A stretch of DNA of 39,923 bases, from the NCBI GenBank assembly GCA_019359765.1, contig JAHHGU010000051.1, positions 1-39,923 of the forward strand, read 5' to 3'. This document shows, piece after piece, positions 7,335 through 16,364 of this stretch. The notes below the pieces were generated by a model that worked only from the letters and a program-made list of their open reading frames with translations, was not told the origin of the DNA and did not search any database. This DNA is from Aphanothece sp. CMT-3BRIN-NPC111. Its GTDB lineage: Bacteria > Cyanobacteriota > Cyanobacteriia > Cyanobacteriales > JAHHGU01. Made by a program: the position numbers and the translations under genes. How positions within the stretch are numbered: the stretch's first letter is position 1; each line of letters begins with the position of its first letter.

Positions 7335-8663
7335 ATGAATATGTTGTCTCGGAAACTACTAAACCAAGTAAAAAAAATCTTACACAAACCCAAATGGCTG
7401 CGTCGCCTTGGTGCCTTACTTGTACTATTATTAGGGCTTCTGTTCGTCTTGCCAGCACTCACTCAGCAGACGGTCACTCTCAGTATCTTAATGCCTGCCC
7501 CTGATGCTCCTCCTTTGCAGGGGTTGATCAAAGACTTTGAGGCTAAAAATCCAGGCATTAGGCTCAGAGTTATTGAAGGCCCGAATGCCACAAATTTAGT
7601 TGAAGACCTGTATACATCCTCTTTCCTATTGGGTGACTCTCCTTATGATTTAGTCAATATGGACATCATTTGGACGCCCAAATTTGCAGCAGCCGGGTGG
7701 TTACTAGACATTACTGACCGCATTTCCCAAGAAGACTTAGCAGCATTTTCGCCCCAGGATGTAGAGGGGGGACGTTACCAAGGCAAGCTGTATCGTCTTC
7801 CAATTCGTTCCGATGTGGGAATGCTGTACTACAGAAAAGACTTGCTAGCAGCAGCAGGGTTCCAGCCACCAGAAACAACTCAGGATTTGATCAAAATTTC
7901 CCAAGCTTTGCAAGCGCAAAAAAAAGTGAATTGGGGCTATCTCTGGCAGGGTCGCCAATATGAAGGAGTGGTGGCGATGTTTATTGAAGTCCTCGAAGGC
8001 TTTGGTGGTTTTTGGGTGAATCCGCAAACACTTGAGGTGGGACTAGATCGACCAGAAACTGTACAAGCTATTAATTTTCTGCGCGACACGGTTCAGAAGG
8101 GTGTTTCTCCACCTGGGGTTACGACTTACCAGGAAGAAGATACCCGACGTTTCTTCCAAAGTGGTCAAGGGGCGTTTTTACGCAGTTGGCCTTATGTTTG
8201 GACTTTAGCTAATAAACCGGGTTCACCACTTGAGGGAAAAATTGCCATTAAACCTATGGTTCATGCACCGAATCAAGATCCCGGAGCTTGCTTAGGCGGC
8301 TGGGGTTGGGGTATTGCCAAATCCTCTAGACACCCAGAAGAAGCTTGGAAAGCGATTCAATACTTTACCAGTAAAGAAGCCCAGCGCCGATTCATTTTGC
8401 AAGAAGGCTATGTACCGAGCCGACGGGAATTATTTACAGACCCAGAAGTGGTTGCTAAATACCCCCACTTCCCAGAGTTAATGAAAGTGGTACAGACTGC
8501 TGTTTTACGTCCGCCGATCGCTCAATATGCTCAGGCATCAGATATTTTACAGCGCTATCTTAGTGCAGCTCTAACAAATCGCATGAATCCTGAAAGAGCG
8601 ATGAAATCTGCTGCTGAGGAAACCCGCTTATTACTAAATACAGGGCAAAAACAATCAGCCTGA
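7335..8663 (+). CDS. Carbohydrate ABC transporter substrate-binding protein
   Basis: A 442-residue extracytoplasmic solute-binding protein of family 1 (maltose/trehalose/glucosylglycerol type). A basic N-terminus and a hydrophobic segment at about 25-42 give a Sec signal or membrane anchor; there is no Cys lipobox, so it is not a lipoprotein. The mature part starts V-T-L-S-I-L-M-P and contains hallmarks such as Y-D-L-V-N-M-D-I-I-W-T, Y-R-L-P-I-R-S-D-V-G-M-L-Y-Y-R-K-D-L and G-G-W-G-W-G-I-A-K-S-S. It captures a sugar in the periplasm and delivers it to the two permeases that follow at once. First gene of a four-gene operon (gaps 3-45 bp). Substrate not determined; GgtB-like and trehalose binders are the closest ideas. 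Confidence 0.92.
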   Translation: MNMLSRKLLNQVKKILHKPKWLRRLGALLVLLLGLLFVLPALTQQTVTLSILMPAPDAPPLQGLIKDFEAKNPGIRLRVIEGPNATNLVEDLYTSSFLLGDSPYDLVNMDIIWTPKFAAAGWLLDITDRISQEDLAAFSPQDVEGGRYQGKLYRLPIRSDVGMLYYRKDLLAAAGFQPPETTQDLIKISQALQAQKKVNWGYLWQGRQYEGVVAMFIEVLEGFGGFWVNPQTLEVGLDRPETVQAINFLRDTVQKGVSPPGVTTYQEEDTRRFFQSGQGAFLRSWPYVWTLANKPGSPLEGKIAIKPMVHAPNQDPGACLGGWGWGIAKSSRHPEEAWKAIQYFTSKEAQRRFILQEGYVPSRRELFTDPEVVAKYPHFPELMKVVQTAVLRPPIAQYAQASDILQRYLSAALTNRMNPERAMKSAAEETRLLLNTGQKQSA

Positions 8664-8705
8664 GTTTTGACTTTTTACCGTACCAAATCCAAAATCAAAA
8701 ATTTG

Positions 8706-9617
8706 ATGATGAACTTGCATACAATTAGAGGTCGGGAACAACGGACAGGTTGGCTGTTTTTATTACCAGCCTTACTGCTGCTGTTATTTGTCTTTGGTTA
8801 CCCGATAGTGCGAGCATTTTGGTTGAGTTTGTTCACAAAAAATCTGGGAACTGAGCTACAACCTGTTTTTTCTGGTTTGTACAACTATGTGCGGATGGCA
8901 GGGGATGGCCGTTTTTGGCAAAGTTTCTGGACAACAACTGTATTTACAACAGTAGCCGTTGTATCGGAGCTACTACTGGGTCTGGGAATTGCCCTAGTTC
9001 TAAATCATAAGTTTCGGGGACGAGGCTTTGTGCGGACAACAGCTATTTTACCTTGGGCTTTACCGACTGCTTTGATTGGTCTAGCTTGGGCATGGATTTT
9101 TAACGATCAGTTTGGAGTTGTTAATGATATTTTGCTGCGGCTGGGTTTGATTAAAACTGGGATTAACTGGTTAGGAGATCCCACCTTAGCGATGGCAGCA
9201 GTAATCTTTGCCGATGTTTGGAAAACTACACCTTTCATTAGTATTTTGCTGCTAGCTGGATTACAATCTATTTCCGCAGATCTTTATGAAGCCCATTCAA
9301 TTGATGGAGCCACGCCCTGGCAAAACTTTACTAAAATTACGTTACCGCTACTGATGCCACAAATTTTGATTGCAGTTTTATTTAGGTTTGCTCAGTCTTT
9401 CGGAATTTTCGACTTGATTGCTGTGATGACTGGCGGTGGCCCTGGGGGTGCAACTGAAGTGGTGTCGCTGTACATCTACTCCACCGTAATGCGTTATTTA
9501 GACTTTGGCTATGGTGCAGCGTTGGTGGTGGTAACATTTCTCTTGCTGATTGCAGCAGTGGCGATCGCTAGTTTCTTACTCAGCAAATCCCGTGCCAAGG
9601 CATCAGGAGCGGCTTAA
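8706..9617 (+). CDS. Sugar ABC transporter permease, MalF type
   Basis: Integral membrane permease of about 303 residues with six predicted helices, from L-F-L-L-P-A-L-L-L-L-L-F-V-F onward. The EAA loop, which docks on the ATPase, reads E-A-H-S-I-D-G-A-T-P-W-Q-N-F with T-L-P-L-L-M-P. A TTG start at 8667 is possible, but the bases before 8706 are the A-rich CCAAAATC filler found in other gaps here, so I prefer the ATG pair at 8706/8709. It is the first of the paired permeases and forms a heterodimer with the next gene product. Confidence 0.9.
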   Translation: MMNLHTIRGREQRTGWLFLLPALLLLLFVFGYPIVRAFWLSLFTKNLGTELQPVFSGLYNYVRMAGDGRFWQSFWTTTVFTTVAVVSELLLGLGIALVLNHKFRGRGFVRTTAILPWALPTALIGLAWAWIFNDQFGVVNDILLRLGLIKTGINWLGDPTLAMAAVIFADVWKTTPFISILLLAGLQSISADLYEAHSIDGATPWQNFTKITLPLLMPQILIAVLFRFAQSFGIFDLIAVMTGGGPGGATEVVSLYIYSTVMRYLDFGYGAALVVVTFLLLIAAVAIASFLLSKSRAKASGAA

Positions 9618-9620
9618 CTT

Positions 9621-10511
9621 ATGACTGCTATTACACAAGAACGCCCAATAACTCCAACTCCAACCCCAAAAGGTGGGATAAAATTTCCCCTTAAAAAAAT
9701 CCTACTGTTCCTGGCAGTTGTATTAGTTGTACTCTTTAGTCTAGCGCCAGTTTTGTGGCAACTCCTGACCTCAGTCAAGGTGAATGAGGATATTTCTGCC
9801 GTTCCTACTGTTTATTTCCCGACTCGATACACGCTCAATCACTACATTGAGTTATTCGTCCGTCGTCCGTTCTGGCGCTACATTTTAAATAGTGCCTTCG
9901 TGTCGATTACTTCCACTGCTGTTTCTTTAGCAATTGGCGCACCTGCTGCTTACGCTCTGGCACGTTTACGCCCTTGGGGTGGAAAAGTTATCCTTGCAGG
10001 TGTCCTCATTATTACTTTATTTCCTGGTATTTTGTTGTTCCTGGGGTTATTAGAAGTTGTCCAGGCACTGAATCTAGGAAACAACTATCTGGCGCTAATT
10101 ATCCCCTACACGGCAATTAATTTGCCACTGACAATTCTGGTGCTACGGAGCTTTTTCGAGCAATTACCAAAAGACTTGGAAGATGCGGCTAAAGTAGATG
10201 GTTATAACACCTGGCAAATGCTAGTTAACATCTTACTGCCCATGACTATCCCGGCTTTGGTAACTACTGGGATTCTTACCTTTATTTTTGCTTGGAACGA
10301 GTTTATCTTCGCCCTCACTTTCATCACTCGTGAAGATATGAAGACAATTCCCGTTGCTGCTGCACAGCTAGGTGGTGCATCAGTTTTTGAAATTCCCTAC
10401 GGTCCGATTGCTGCGGCAACGGTTTTGGGAACTTTGCCCCTGGTTTTATTAGTTTTGTTCTTCCAGCGCAAGATTGTCCAAGGTCTTACCGCTGGTGCTG
10501 TCAAAGGTTAA
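9621..10511 (+). CDS. Sugar ABC transporter permease, MalG type
   Basis: A 296-residue membrane permease with six predicted helices. The EAA motif is E-D-A-A-K-V-D-G-Y-N-T-W-Q-M-L followed by L-P-M-T-I-P-A-L. N-terminal ~25 residues are cytoplasmic and Pro/Thr-rich. It begins three bases after the MalF-type gene stops, which implies translational coupling and equal stoichiometry. The A-W-N-E-F-I-F-A-L segment is typical of MalG-type subunits. Confidence 0.93.
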   Translation: MTAITQERPITPTPTPKGGIKFPLKKILLFLAVVLVVLFSLAPVLWQLLTSVKVNEDISAVPTVYFPTRYTLNHYIELFVRRPFWRYILNSAFVSITSTAVSLAIGAPAAYALARLRPWGGKVILAGVLIITLFPGILLFLGLLEVVQALNLGNNYLALIIPYTAINLPLTILVLRSFFEQLPKDLEDAAKVDGYNTWQMLVNILLPMTIPALVTTGILTFIFAWNEFIFALTFITREDMKTIPVAAAQLGGASVFEIPYGPIAAATVLGTLPLVLLVLFFQRKIVQGLTAGAVKG

Positions 10512-10556
10512 ATCAATTTGTTGACGGCTAGTTAATCTAAAATCCAAAATCGAAAT

Positions 10557-11663
10557 ATGGCTAAGCTCGAACTCATCAACTTAAATAAGACTTATACTCC
10601 CAAAGTTATCCCAGTTAAAGATATTAGTTTAACTGTGGATGATAATGAGTTTCTCACCTTACTGGGACCTTCGGGTTGTGGTAAATCCACAACTTTGCGA
10701 CTAATTGCAGGTCTGGAGGAACCCACTCGCGGTCAAATTAAAATTGGGGGCGAGGATGTCACCAACAAGCGCCCAGGCGATCGCAATATTGCTATGGTGT
10801 TTCAAAGCTATGCGCTTTATCCCCACATGACAGTTTACGAAAACCTTTATTCTGGGCTGAAGCTGAAGAAAACTCCACCGGAAGAAATTAAAAGACGAGT
10901 TTCAGAAGCAGCACGAGTTTTAGGGTTAGATGAAAGTTTAATGGGCCGTAAACCCGGTCAGTTATCTGGTGGACAACGGCAGCGGGTTGCTGTTGGGCGT
11001 GCTTTGGTACGTAGCCCTCATGTATTTTTATTAGATGAACCCCTGAGTAACCTGGATGCGCTGTTGCGTGAAAAAGTCCGTGCCGATATTAAGGAGCTGT
11101 TTGCTGCTCAAAAAGTCCCTGTAGTATATGTTACTCACGATCAGACAGAAGCAATGACACTTTCTACCAAAGTTGCTGTGCTAGATCAAGGGTACGTCCA
11201 GCAACTTGATCCGCCTGAGCGCATCTATAGTCATCCAGCAAATTTATTTGTGGCTGGATTTGTTGGCAGTCCTCAAATGAATTTATTGACGCTTCGCTGC
11301 GAAGGACGAGAGGCAATCTTAGGAGATTTTAGAATTAGGCTGCCAGAAAGCCTTGCAACTTTACCACCTAATATTGTGCTAGGGATTCGCCCCGAAAATG
11401 TCCACCTTGCCCGACCAGAGGATACACAGACGGTTAAAGGTCGAGTGTATCTGGTGGAAAACTTGGGGATGCACTATTTAGTAAGCGTGAGGATTCAAGA
11501 TTCACAAGCGGGTGCGCTGACTTTACGTACTTTGTTGCCTATAGACCAGCCTTGGAGTAAGGAGGAGATTATTTTGACCTTGCCTCCTCAAAATATTCAT
11601 TGGTTTGATGTGGAAACAGGTGATGGGATTGTTAAGCGACCAATGGTAGGAGTTAATATCTAG
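10557..11663 (+). CDS. Sugar ABC transporter ATP-binding protein, MalK/UgpC type
   Basis: A 368-residue ATPase. Walker A is G-P-S-G-C-G-K-S-T (37-45), the Q-loop is V-F-Q-S-Y-A-L-Y-P-H-M, the signature is L-S-G-G-Q-R-Q-R, Walker B is V-F-L-L-D-E-P and the switch His lies in T-H-D-Q. The C-terminal ~130 residues form the OB/TOBE regulatory domain of the MalK subfamily, with G-I-R-P-E-N-V. It powers the transporter from the cytoplasmic side. The 45-bp gap before it contains the filler CTAAAATCCAAAATC. In Synechocystis the glucosylglycerol ATPase gene ggtA is unlinked from ggtBCD; here all four genes are together. Confidence 0.95.
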   Translation: MAKLELINLNKTYTPKVIPVKDISLTVDDNEFLTLLGPSGCGKSTTLRLIAGLEEPTRGQIKIGGEDVTNKRPGDRNIAMVFQSYALYPHMTVYENLYSGLKLKKTPPEEIKRRVSEAARVLGLDESLMGRKPGQLSGGQRQRVAVGRALVRSPHVFLLDEPLSNLDALLREKVRADIKELFAAQKVPVVYVTHDQTEAMTLSTKVAVLDQGYVQQLDPPERIYSHPANLFVAGFVGSPQMNLLTLRCEGREAILGDFRIRLPESLATLPPNIVLGIRPENVHLARPEDTQTVKGRVYLVENLGMHYLVSVRIQDSQAGALTLRTLLPIDQPWSKEEIILTLPPQNIHWFDVETGDGIVKRPMVGVNI

Positions 11664-12029
11664 TACAGCTTTGCAGAAGTTTTTAATTAGTTACTGGTAC
11701 TGTTTATGAAGGCACTGCAAATGTTTTCAAGTCTGAGGTCGTTACCATAAGTACCGATCGTCACTAATCTTGGGTGAAGAATTTAGAAGTATAGCAATTA
11801 GTTTTTAGCGATCCGAAGAGTTATAGCAGTAGTTCTGGGTGCATGAAGGCTCATGTCGATTGTAACTTTTTCCTTGTGGCAACTGCTATATCAAATAATG
11901 AAGTTTGTTCACTTATTCCTAGAGCTATGTTTGAGTGAAAACAGACTTGTATATATACTAACTACCCATCTCACTAGGTTAATCTGACGTTACGGAATCC
12001 CAGTGGCGCGACGGAGAGCCTGACCAACT
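11664..12029. other. Non-coding spacer after ABC operon
   Basis: No intact gene. A TATAGCAATTAG motif near 11790 belongs to a motif repeated in many spacers of this window. No strong rho-independent terminator for the operon is seen. Confidence 0.5.
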
Positions 12030-12229
12030 ATCGATGCGATCGTCACCGCCCAACATCAACATTCTCAGGTCAGCCTATTACTCGATCAGATCGTCGATTT
12101 CGCCCAAACTTCGCTCATTGAAACATTGCATATTTTAGCAACCGCCAGCAGCAGCCGTGGGCGAGGGTTGCCCTTTTACAAGAGGCGATTGCCAACGGTT
12201 TGTTGCATTTAATGGGGCATTTAATTTAA
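12030..12229 (+). pseudogene. Decayed gene 3' fragment upstream of EF-G
   Basis: From 12030 one frame reads protein-like sequence (I-D-A-I-V-T-A-Q-H ... L-L-L-D-Q-I-V-D-F-A-Q-T-S-L-I-E-T-L). Around 12120-12150 the sense appears to shift to another frame, which continues as P-W-A-R-V-A-L-L-Q-E-A-I-A-N-G-L-L-H-L and stops at 12227-12229. Neither frame has a start nearby. This looks like the frameshifted tail of a lost gene, family not recognised. It ends 14 bases before the EF-G start. Confidence 0.4.
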
Positions 12230-12243
12230 TCTAGATAATAATT

Positions 12244-14328
12244 ATGAAAAACCTCACTCGTTATCGAAACATAGGCATCTTCGCTCACGTCGATGCTGGC
12301 AAGACCACCACAACTGAAAGAATCCTGAAACTAACAGGTAAGATTCACAAAATTGGTGAGGTCCATGAAGGCGCGGCAACGACAGACTTCATGGAACAGG
12401 AGCAAGAGCGCGGTATTACGATTCAGTCGGCTGCGACTACCTGTTTCTGGAACGATCACCAGCTGAACCTCATCGATACCCCAGGTCACGTCGATTTCAC
12501 CATTGAGGTTTATCGTTCTCTGAAAGTTCTGGATGGTGGCATTGGTGTTTTCTGTGGTTCGGGCGGGGTTGAACCGCAATCTGAAACCAACTGGCGCTAT
12601 GCTAACGACTCCAAAGTTGCTCGCATCGTCTACGTCAATAAGCTTGATCGCACAGGTGCTGATTTTTACCGAGTCGTCAAGCAAGTTGAACAAGTGCTTG
12701 GTGCTAAGCCGATAGTAATGGTGCTGCCGATTGGCGTTGAAGAAAAGTTTCGCGGCGTGGTCGATCTGCTGACCCGCAAGGCATGGATCTGGGATGACTC
12801 TGGCGATCCGATGAACTATGAGATCAAAGATGTTCCTGCCGATATGGTCGATGATGTCGAGAAATACCGCGAACAGTTGATTGAACTGGCGGTTGAACAA
12901 GACGATGAGGTGATGGAACAGTATCTGGAAGGGAATGAGCCAGATATTGAGTCAATTAAGCGCTGCATCCGCAAAGGTACACGCGATTTGGCGTTTTTCC
13001 CCACATACTGTGGTTCCTCGTTTAAAAATAAGGGCGTACAGTTGGTACTGGATGCCGTGGTTGACTACTTGCCTAACCCAACGGAGGTCAATCCACAGCA
13101 AGAGGTTGATCTTGAAGGGAATGAAACAGGCGGCTTTGCGATCGTTGATCCAGAGAAACCCTTGCGAGCGCTGGCATTTAAGATCATGGACGATCGCTAC
13201 GGTGCTTTAACTTTCACGCGCCTGTACTCTGGTACCTTGTCAAAAGGCGATACCGTACTCAATACCGCGACAGGCAAGACGGAACGTGTCAGCCGTTTGG
13301 TGGAGATGCACGCCAATTCTCGCGAAGAAATTGACTCGGCTCAGGCTGGAGATATTATTGCGATCGTGGGCATGAAGAATGTCCGCACCGGACACACAAT
13401 CTGCGATCCCAAATATCCCGCGACGCTAGAGCCAATGGTATTCCCTGAACCCGTAATTTCCATTGCGGTCAAACCAAAGGCGAAAGGTGGCGAAGAAAAG
13501 ATGGTCGCTGCGCTCACTAAGATGGTGCAGGAAGACCCATCATTCCACATGATGACAGATGAAGAAAGCGGCGAAACCATTCTCAAGGGGATGGGTGAGC
13601 TACATCTCGACATCAAGGTGGACATTCTGAAGCGCACCCACGGGGTGGATGTGGAAGTCGGTAAACCACAAGTAGCCTACCGCGAGTCGATTACGAAGCG
13701 CCTCGAAGACGAATACGTCCACAAGAAGCAGTCTGGTGGTTCTGGTCAATTTGCCAAAATTGGCTATGTGATTGAGCCGGGTGAACCAGGCAGTGGCTTC
13801 CTGTTTGAGTCAAAGGTGACGGGTGGCAGCGTACCCAGAGAGTATTGGGCATCGGTGCAAAAAGGCTTTGAGAGCAGCATTGATCGAGGCGTATTGGCTG
13901 GGTTCCCCTGCATGGACTTTAAGTTCACGCTGCTTGATGGAGGTTTCCACCCGGTTGACTCGTCGGCAATGGCGTTTGAAATTGCGGCAAAAGCAGCCTA
14001 TCGGCAGTCTGTTCCTAAAGCTGGTCCTCAGTTGCTTGAACCGATCATGAATGTCGATGTCTTCACACCAGATGATTACATGGGCGATGTCATCGGTGAT
14101 CTTAACCGCCGCCGAGGGATGATGAAATCTCAGGAGACAGGACAGACTGGCGCTCGCATCAAGGCAGATGTGCCGTTGAGCGAAATGTTTGGCTACATTG
14201 GTGACCTGCGTACCATGACATCTGGGCGTGGACAGTTCTCAATGTCTTTCTCACACTACGCTCCTTGCCCAACTAACATCGCGGAAGAGGTAATTAAGGA
14301 AGCGAAAGAGCGTCAGGCTGCGAGCTAG
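12244..14328 (+). CDS. fusA: Translation elongation factor G, second type (FusA2-like paralogue)
   Basis: A full-length 694-residue EF-G. GTPase motifs: A-H-V-D-A-G-K-T-T (14-22), R-G-I-T-I at about 57-61, D-T-P-G-H (78-82) and N-K-L-D (132-135), followed by domains II-V. EF-G drives ribosome translocation or, in some paralogues, only ribosome recycling. Several blocks (Y-R-N-I-G-I-F-A-H-V-D, F-C-G-S-G-G-V-E-P-Q-S-E-T-N-W-R-Y-A, M-T-S-G-R-G-Q-F-S-M) match the second EF-G known mainly from gamma-proteobacteria such as Vibrio and Shewanella rather than the str-operon protein. Consistent with that, no rpsL, rpsG or tuf is adjacent. Leu codons look CTG-rich by eye compared with neighbours. It lies between two gene fragments, suggesting acquisition by transfer. 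Confidence 0.93.
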   Translation: MKNLTRYRNIGIFAHVDAGKTTTTERILKLTGKIHKIGEVHEGAATTDFMEQEQERGITIQSAATTCFWNDHQLNLIDTPGHVDFTIEVYRSLKVLDGGIGVFCGSGGVEPQSETNWRYANDSKVARIVYVNKLDRTGADFYRVVKQVEQVLGAKPIVMVLPIGVEEKFRGVVDLLTRKAWIWDDSGDPMNYEIKDVPADMVDDVEKYREQLIELAVEQDDEVMEQYLEGNEPDIESIKRCIRKGTRDLAFFPTYCGSSFKNKGVQLVLDAVVDYLPNPTEVNPQQEVDLEGNETGGFAIVDPEKPLRALAFKIMDDRYGALTFTRLYSGTLSKGDTVLNTATGKTERVSRLVEMHANSREEIDSAQAGDIIAIVGMKNVRTGHTICDPKYPATLEPMVFPEPVISIAVKPKAKGGEEKMVAALTKMVQEDPSFHMMTDEESGETILKGMGELHLDIKVDILKRTHGVDVEVGKPQVAYRESITKRLEDEYVHKKQSGGSGQFAKIGYVIEPGEPGSGFLFESKVTGGSVPREYWASVQKGFESSIDRGVLAGFPCMDFKFTLLDGGFHPVDSSAMAFEIAAKAAYRQSVPKAGPQLLEPIMNVDVFTPDDYMGDVIGDLNRRRGMMKSQETGQTGARIKADVPLSEMFGYIGDLRTMTSGRGQFSMSFSHYAPCPTNIAEEVIKEAKERQAAS

Positions 14329-14332
14329 TACA

Positions 14333-14364
14333 TTGACTCCGGCGAAGTAATTCGTCGGAGTCAA
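14333..14364. terminator. Hairpin terminator after EF-G gene
   Basis: TTGACTCCGGCGAA and TTCGTCGGAGTCAA pair over 14 bp with one G-U pair and a GTAA loop, starting five bases after the EF-G stop. There is no run of T on either side, so it may act as a bidirectional block between convergent genes rather than a classic rho-independent terminator. Confidence 0.7.
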
Positions 14365-14438
14365 TAACCTATAGCAATCGTGACATACTCCCGACGTTCA
14401 TGCTGACGCATAGAGAGCGCGGCTGCTGCTGTTAAAGC

Positions 14439-14774
14439 TCAATACTGCTCTTGCAAAACTTTATTCAAACCCTCGTCTGAGTACTTAGGGGCAGAGACAC
14501 CATATTGCCACACTAATCCTAGGCGCTGTCTAGAACATAGGCTGGTGTAGGGGAATATCCTCTGCCCGTTTTGTTTGTAAAGATCGATGATCTCCTGGCT
14601 TTTCAGCCCTGTGGCAACCGCCGCTGCCAAAATTGACCCTGTGGAAGTGCCTGCAATCAGGTCAAAATATTGATTTAAAGGCTTACCAATTTGTTGCTCG
14701 ACGACTCTTAGCATTGCTGCCGACATCACACCCCGGATCCCACCACCATCAAAGCTGAGAATACGAAAAGTCAC
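14439..14774 (-). pseudogene. Truncated patatin-like phospholipase
   Basis: 111 residues matching only the N-terminal third of a patatin. Present: the oxyanion motif D-G-G-G-I-R-G (9-15) and the nucleophile motif G-T-S-T-G (43-47). A full enzyme is usually 300 residues or more and needs an Asp in a later D-G motif, which is absent. After Q-E-Q-Y the frame meets TGA at 14439-14441, and no other frame resumes patatin sequence before the EF-G terminator. The start is GTG with a GGAG about 10 bases upstream. It follows folB by 41 bp. The 3' end was probably lost when the EF-G segment arrived. Confidence 0.75.
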
Positions 14775-14815
14775 AGTAGCCGTTCTCCAAACTAAACAGG
14801 CGCTTTAAAAACCTT

Positions 14816-15172
14816 TTACTTTTTTCTCGTCATTTCAATAGTGATTTTGCCGCCAAAATCTGGAATTGGGGCAGCGGGTTTCGCCAGTCGCACTTGCACT
14901 TGCGTCACGCGCTCATATTGTAGTATGCCGTCGGCGATCGCAGTTGCTAATCGTTCCACCAAGGCAAACTTAGACGTCTTCACCAGCTGCTGCACCGTCG
15001 CAATTACACTACGGTAATCAAGAGTGTCTTCTATCGCGTCGCTGTTGCCCGCCTGGGATAGATCTACCCAAAGGATAACATCCACCTCGAACCATTGTCC
15101 TAATACCTGCTCCTCTGGCAGAAAGCCAGTGTAGCCGTAGCAGCGAATTCCTGTTAATTGAATGCTATCCAT
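14816..15172 (-). CDS. folB: Dihydroneopterin aldolase
   Basis: A 118-residue FolB. It converts 7,8-dihydroneopterin to 6-hydroxymethyl-dihydropterin and glycolaldehyde in folate synthesis, as an octamer in the cytoplasm. Signatures: I-R-C-Y-G-Y-T-G-F-L-P-E-E-Q, D-T-L-D-Y-R-S-V, L-V-E-R-L-A-T-A-I-A and the C-terminal V-R-L-A-K-P-x-A-P-I-P. Family length is 115-125. It lies 22 bp after the bestrophin-like gene and before the patatin remnant on the same strand, and may be co-transcribed with them. Confidence 0.95.
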   Translation of the reverse strand: MDSIQLTGIRCYGYTGFLPEEQVLGQWFEVDVILWVDLSQAGNSDAIEDTLDYRSVIATVQQLVKTSKFALVERLATAIADGILQYERVTQVQVRLAKPAAPIPDFGGKITIEMTRKK

Positions 15173-15194
15173 AATTAGCTATTAGCCTTGGTAT

Positions 15195-16160
15195 TTATAT
15201 CGATATAGGGCTTTCCTCTTCCCTGATGGTGGGTTGAGGAGTTAATTCTGACTCTAAACTTTTGAACGCGATAAAATCTTCAATGTTTTCAAGTAGTGTC
15301 GTGCAAATTTCATCCACTGGCAGGTCATTAGGATCGTAACCAAAAGGATTTTCTATTTCATTACCTATTTCTTCAAGACCAAACAAAGCAAAACTAATTA
15401 AAGCGGCAATTAAGCCAGTCCACCAATTCAAATTATCTACTATTTGGAAGGGCAAGCAAATGCAATATATCAGCAACAATCGCTTGAGGTAAATAGCATA
15501 AGCCAAAGGAATCGGCGTGTTGACAATGCGTTCGCAACCTGTTAGCGCCTGTACCATACTATCTAGCAAGGTATTCATAGCATATAACTGCTGGCTATTT
15601 AAGCAATTCCGATGATACTGTTGTTGTAAGTAATCTCCAATCCATAAACTCACTTCTAATGGCGGATTTTTGACTCTTTGTAGAGACGCAAGATTTGGTG
15701 CCTCTACATTGTACAGTTTGATTGTATTCTCTAAATCGCTATTTATAGGCTCTTGCCGCAAGTGCAATTTAGTAGCGATGGCAAATGCAACTAATAGCCG
15801 CAGGATGGAAGCTTTCTTTTCTCTATCAGTTGGTTCAACTTCGGCAACTCCTATCCAGATTTGACGCGCTAAGTTGCGAACATTGACCACTAAATTTCCC
15901 CAACTTTTTCTACCTTCCCAATACCGCTCGTAAGCTGTATTTGTCCGAAAAACTAATAATAAACCTAAGATTAAGTTAAAAACTACATTTGTAATTACAC
16001 TCCCCCAAATATGCCACGATACAGGGAAGTCAAAATAGTATAGTAAGGAAATTAAAAACCCGAATATACCACACAATAATACGCGGGGTAAAACGACGAA
16101 AATTACTGAACCGCGTAACTGTAAAGCCGCTCGAATCCAGAGCAGTTTTTCAGTAGCCAT
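15195..16160 (-). CDS. Bestrophin-family anion channel
   Basis: A 321-residue membrane protein. The conserved F-R-T-N-T-A-Y-E-R-Y-W-E-G-R-K-S-W-G block follows two N-terminal membrane helices (about 22-40 and 48-70), and the C-terminal half carries two more hydrophobic segments and G-N-E-I-E-N-P-F-G-Y-D-P-N-D-L-P. This is the bacterial bestrophin / UPF0187 layout. Characterised members are pentameric channels; a cyanobacterial bestrophin-like protein has been linked to bicarbonate movement at the thylakoid, but this copy's role is not known. It precedes folB by 22 bp. Confidence 0.9.
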   Translation of the reverse strand: MATEKLLWIRAALQLRGSVIFVVLPRVLLCGIFGFLISLLYYFDFPVSWHIWGSVITNVVFNLILGLLLVFRTNTAYERYWEGRKSWGNLVVNVRNLARQIWIGVAEVEPTDREKKASILRLLVAFAIATKLHLRQEPINSDLENTIKLYNVEAPNLASLQRVKNPPLEVSLWIGDYLQQQYHRNCLNSQQLYAMNTLLDSMVQALTGCERIVNTPIPLAYAIYLKRLLLIYCICLPFQIVDNLNWWTGLIAALISFALFGLEEIGNEIENPFGYDPNDLPVDEICTTLLENIEDFIAFKSLESELTPQPTIREEESPISI

Positions 16161-16338
16161 ACTAAGTAGTTGTTAGCTCAAGGTGGGTAAGTTGCTATTC
16201 ATGTTTACAGCCAGCGGCAGGACACGCATCCTTTCTTTATGGGTAAGAAGTCAAACTGCCGCCGAGGTTAGTGGATAGTAGATAGTTGTTAGTTATTATT
16301 TCAAGCCTAACTACTATGCACTAAGTACTAACATTAAT

Positions 16339-16361
16339 CTCCACCCGCAAGTGGCGTGGAG
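16339..16361 (-). terminator. Hairpin after proA
   Basis: On the minus strand CTCCAC-G-CC pairs with GG-GTGGAG: eight base pairs with a one-base bulge and a 6-nt loop, three bases after the proA stop. There is no T-run, so termination strength is uncertain. Confidence 0.5.
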
Positions 16362-16364
16362 TAT

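Noticed and set aside
12331..12900. A 189-codon minus-strand frame inside the EF-G gene
   Set aside because: Shadow frame of a strongly conserved gene; no recognisable protein features.
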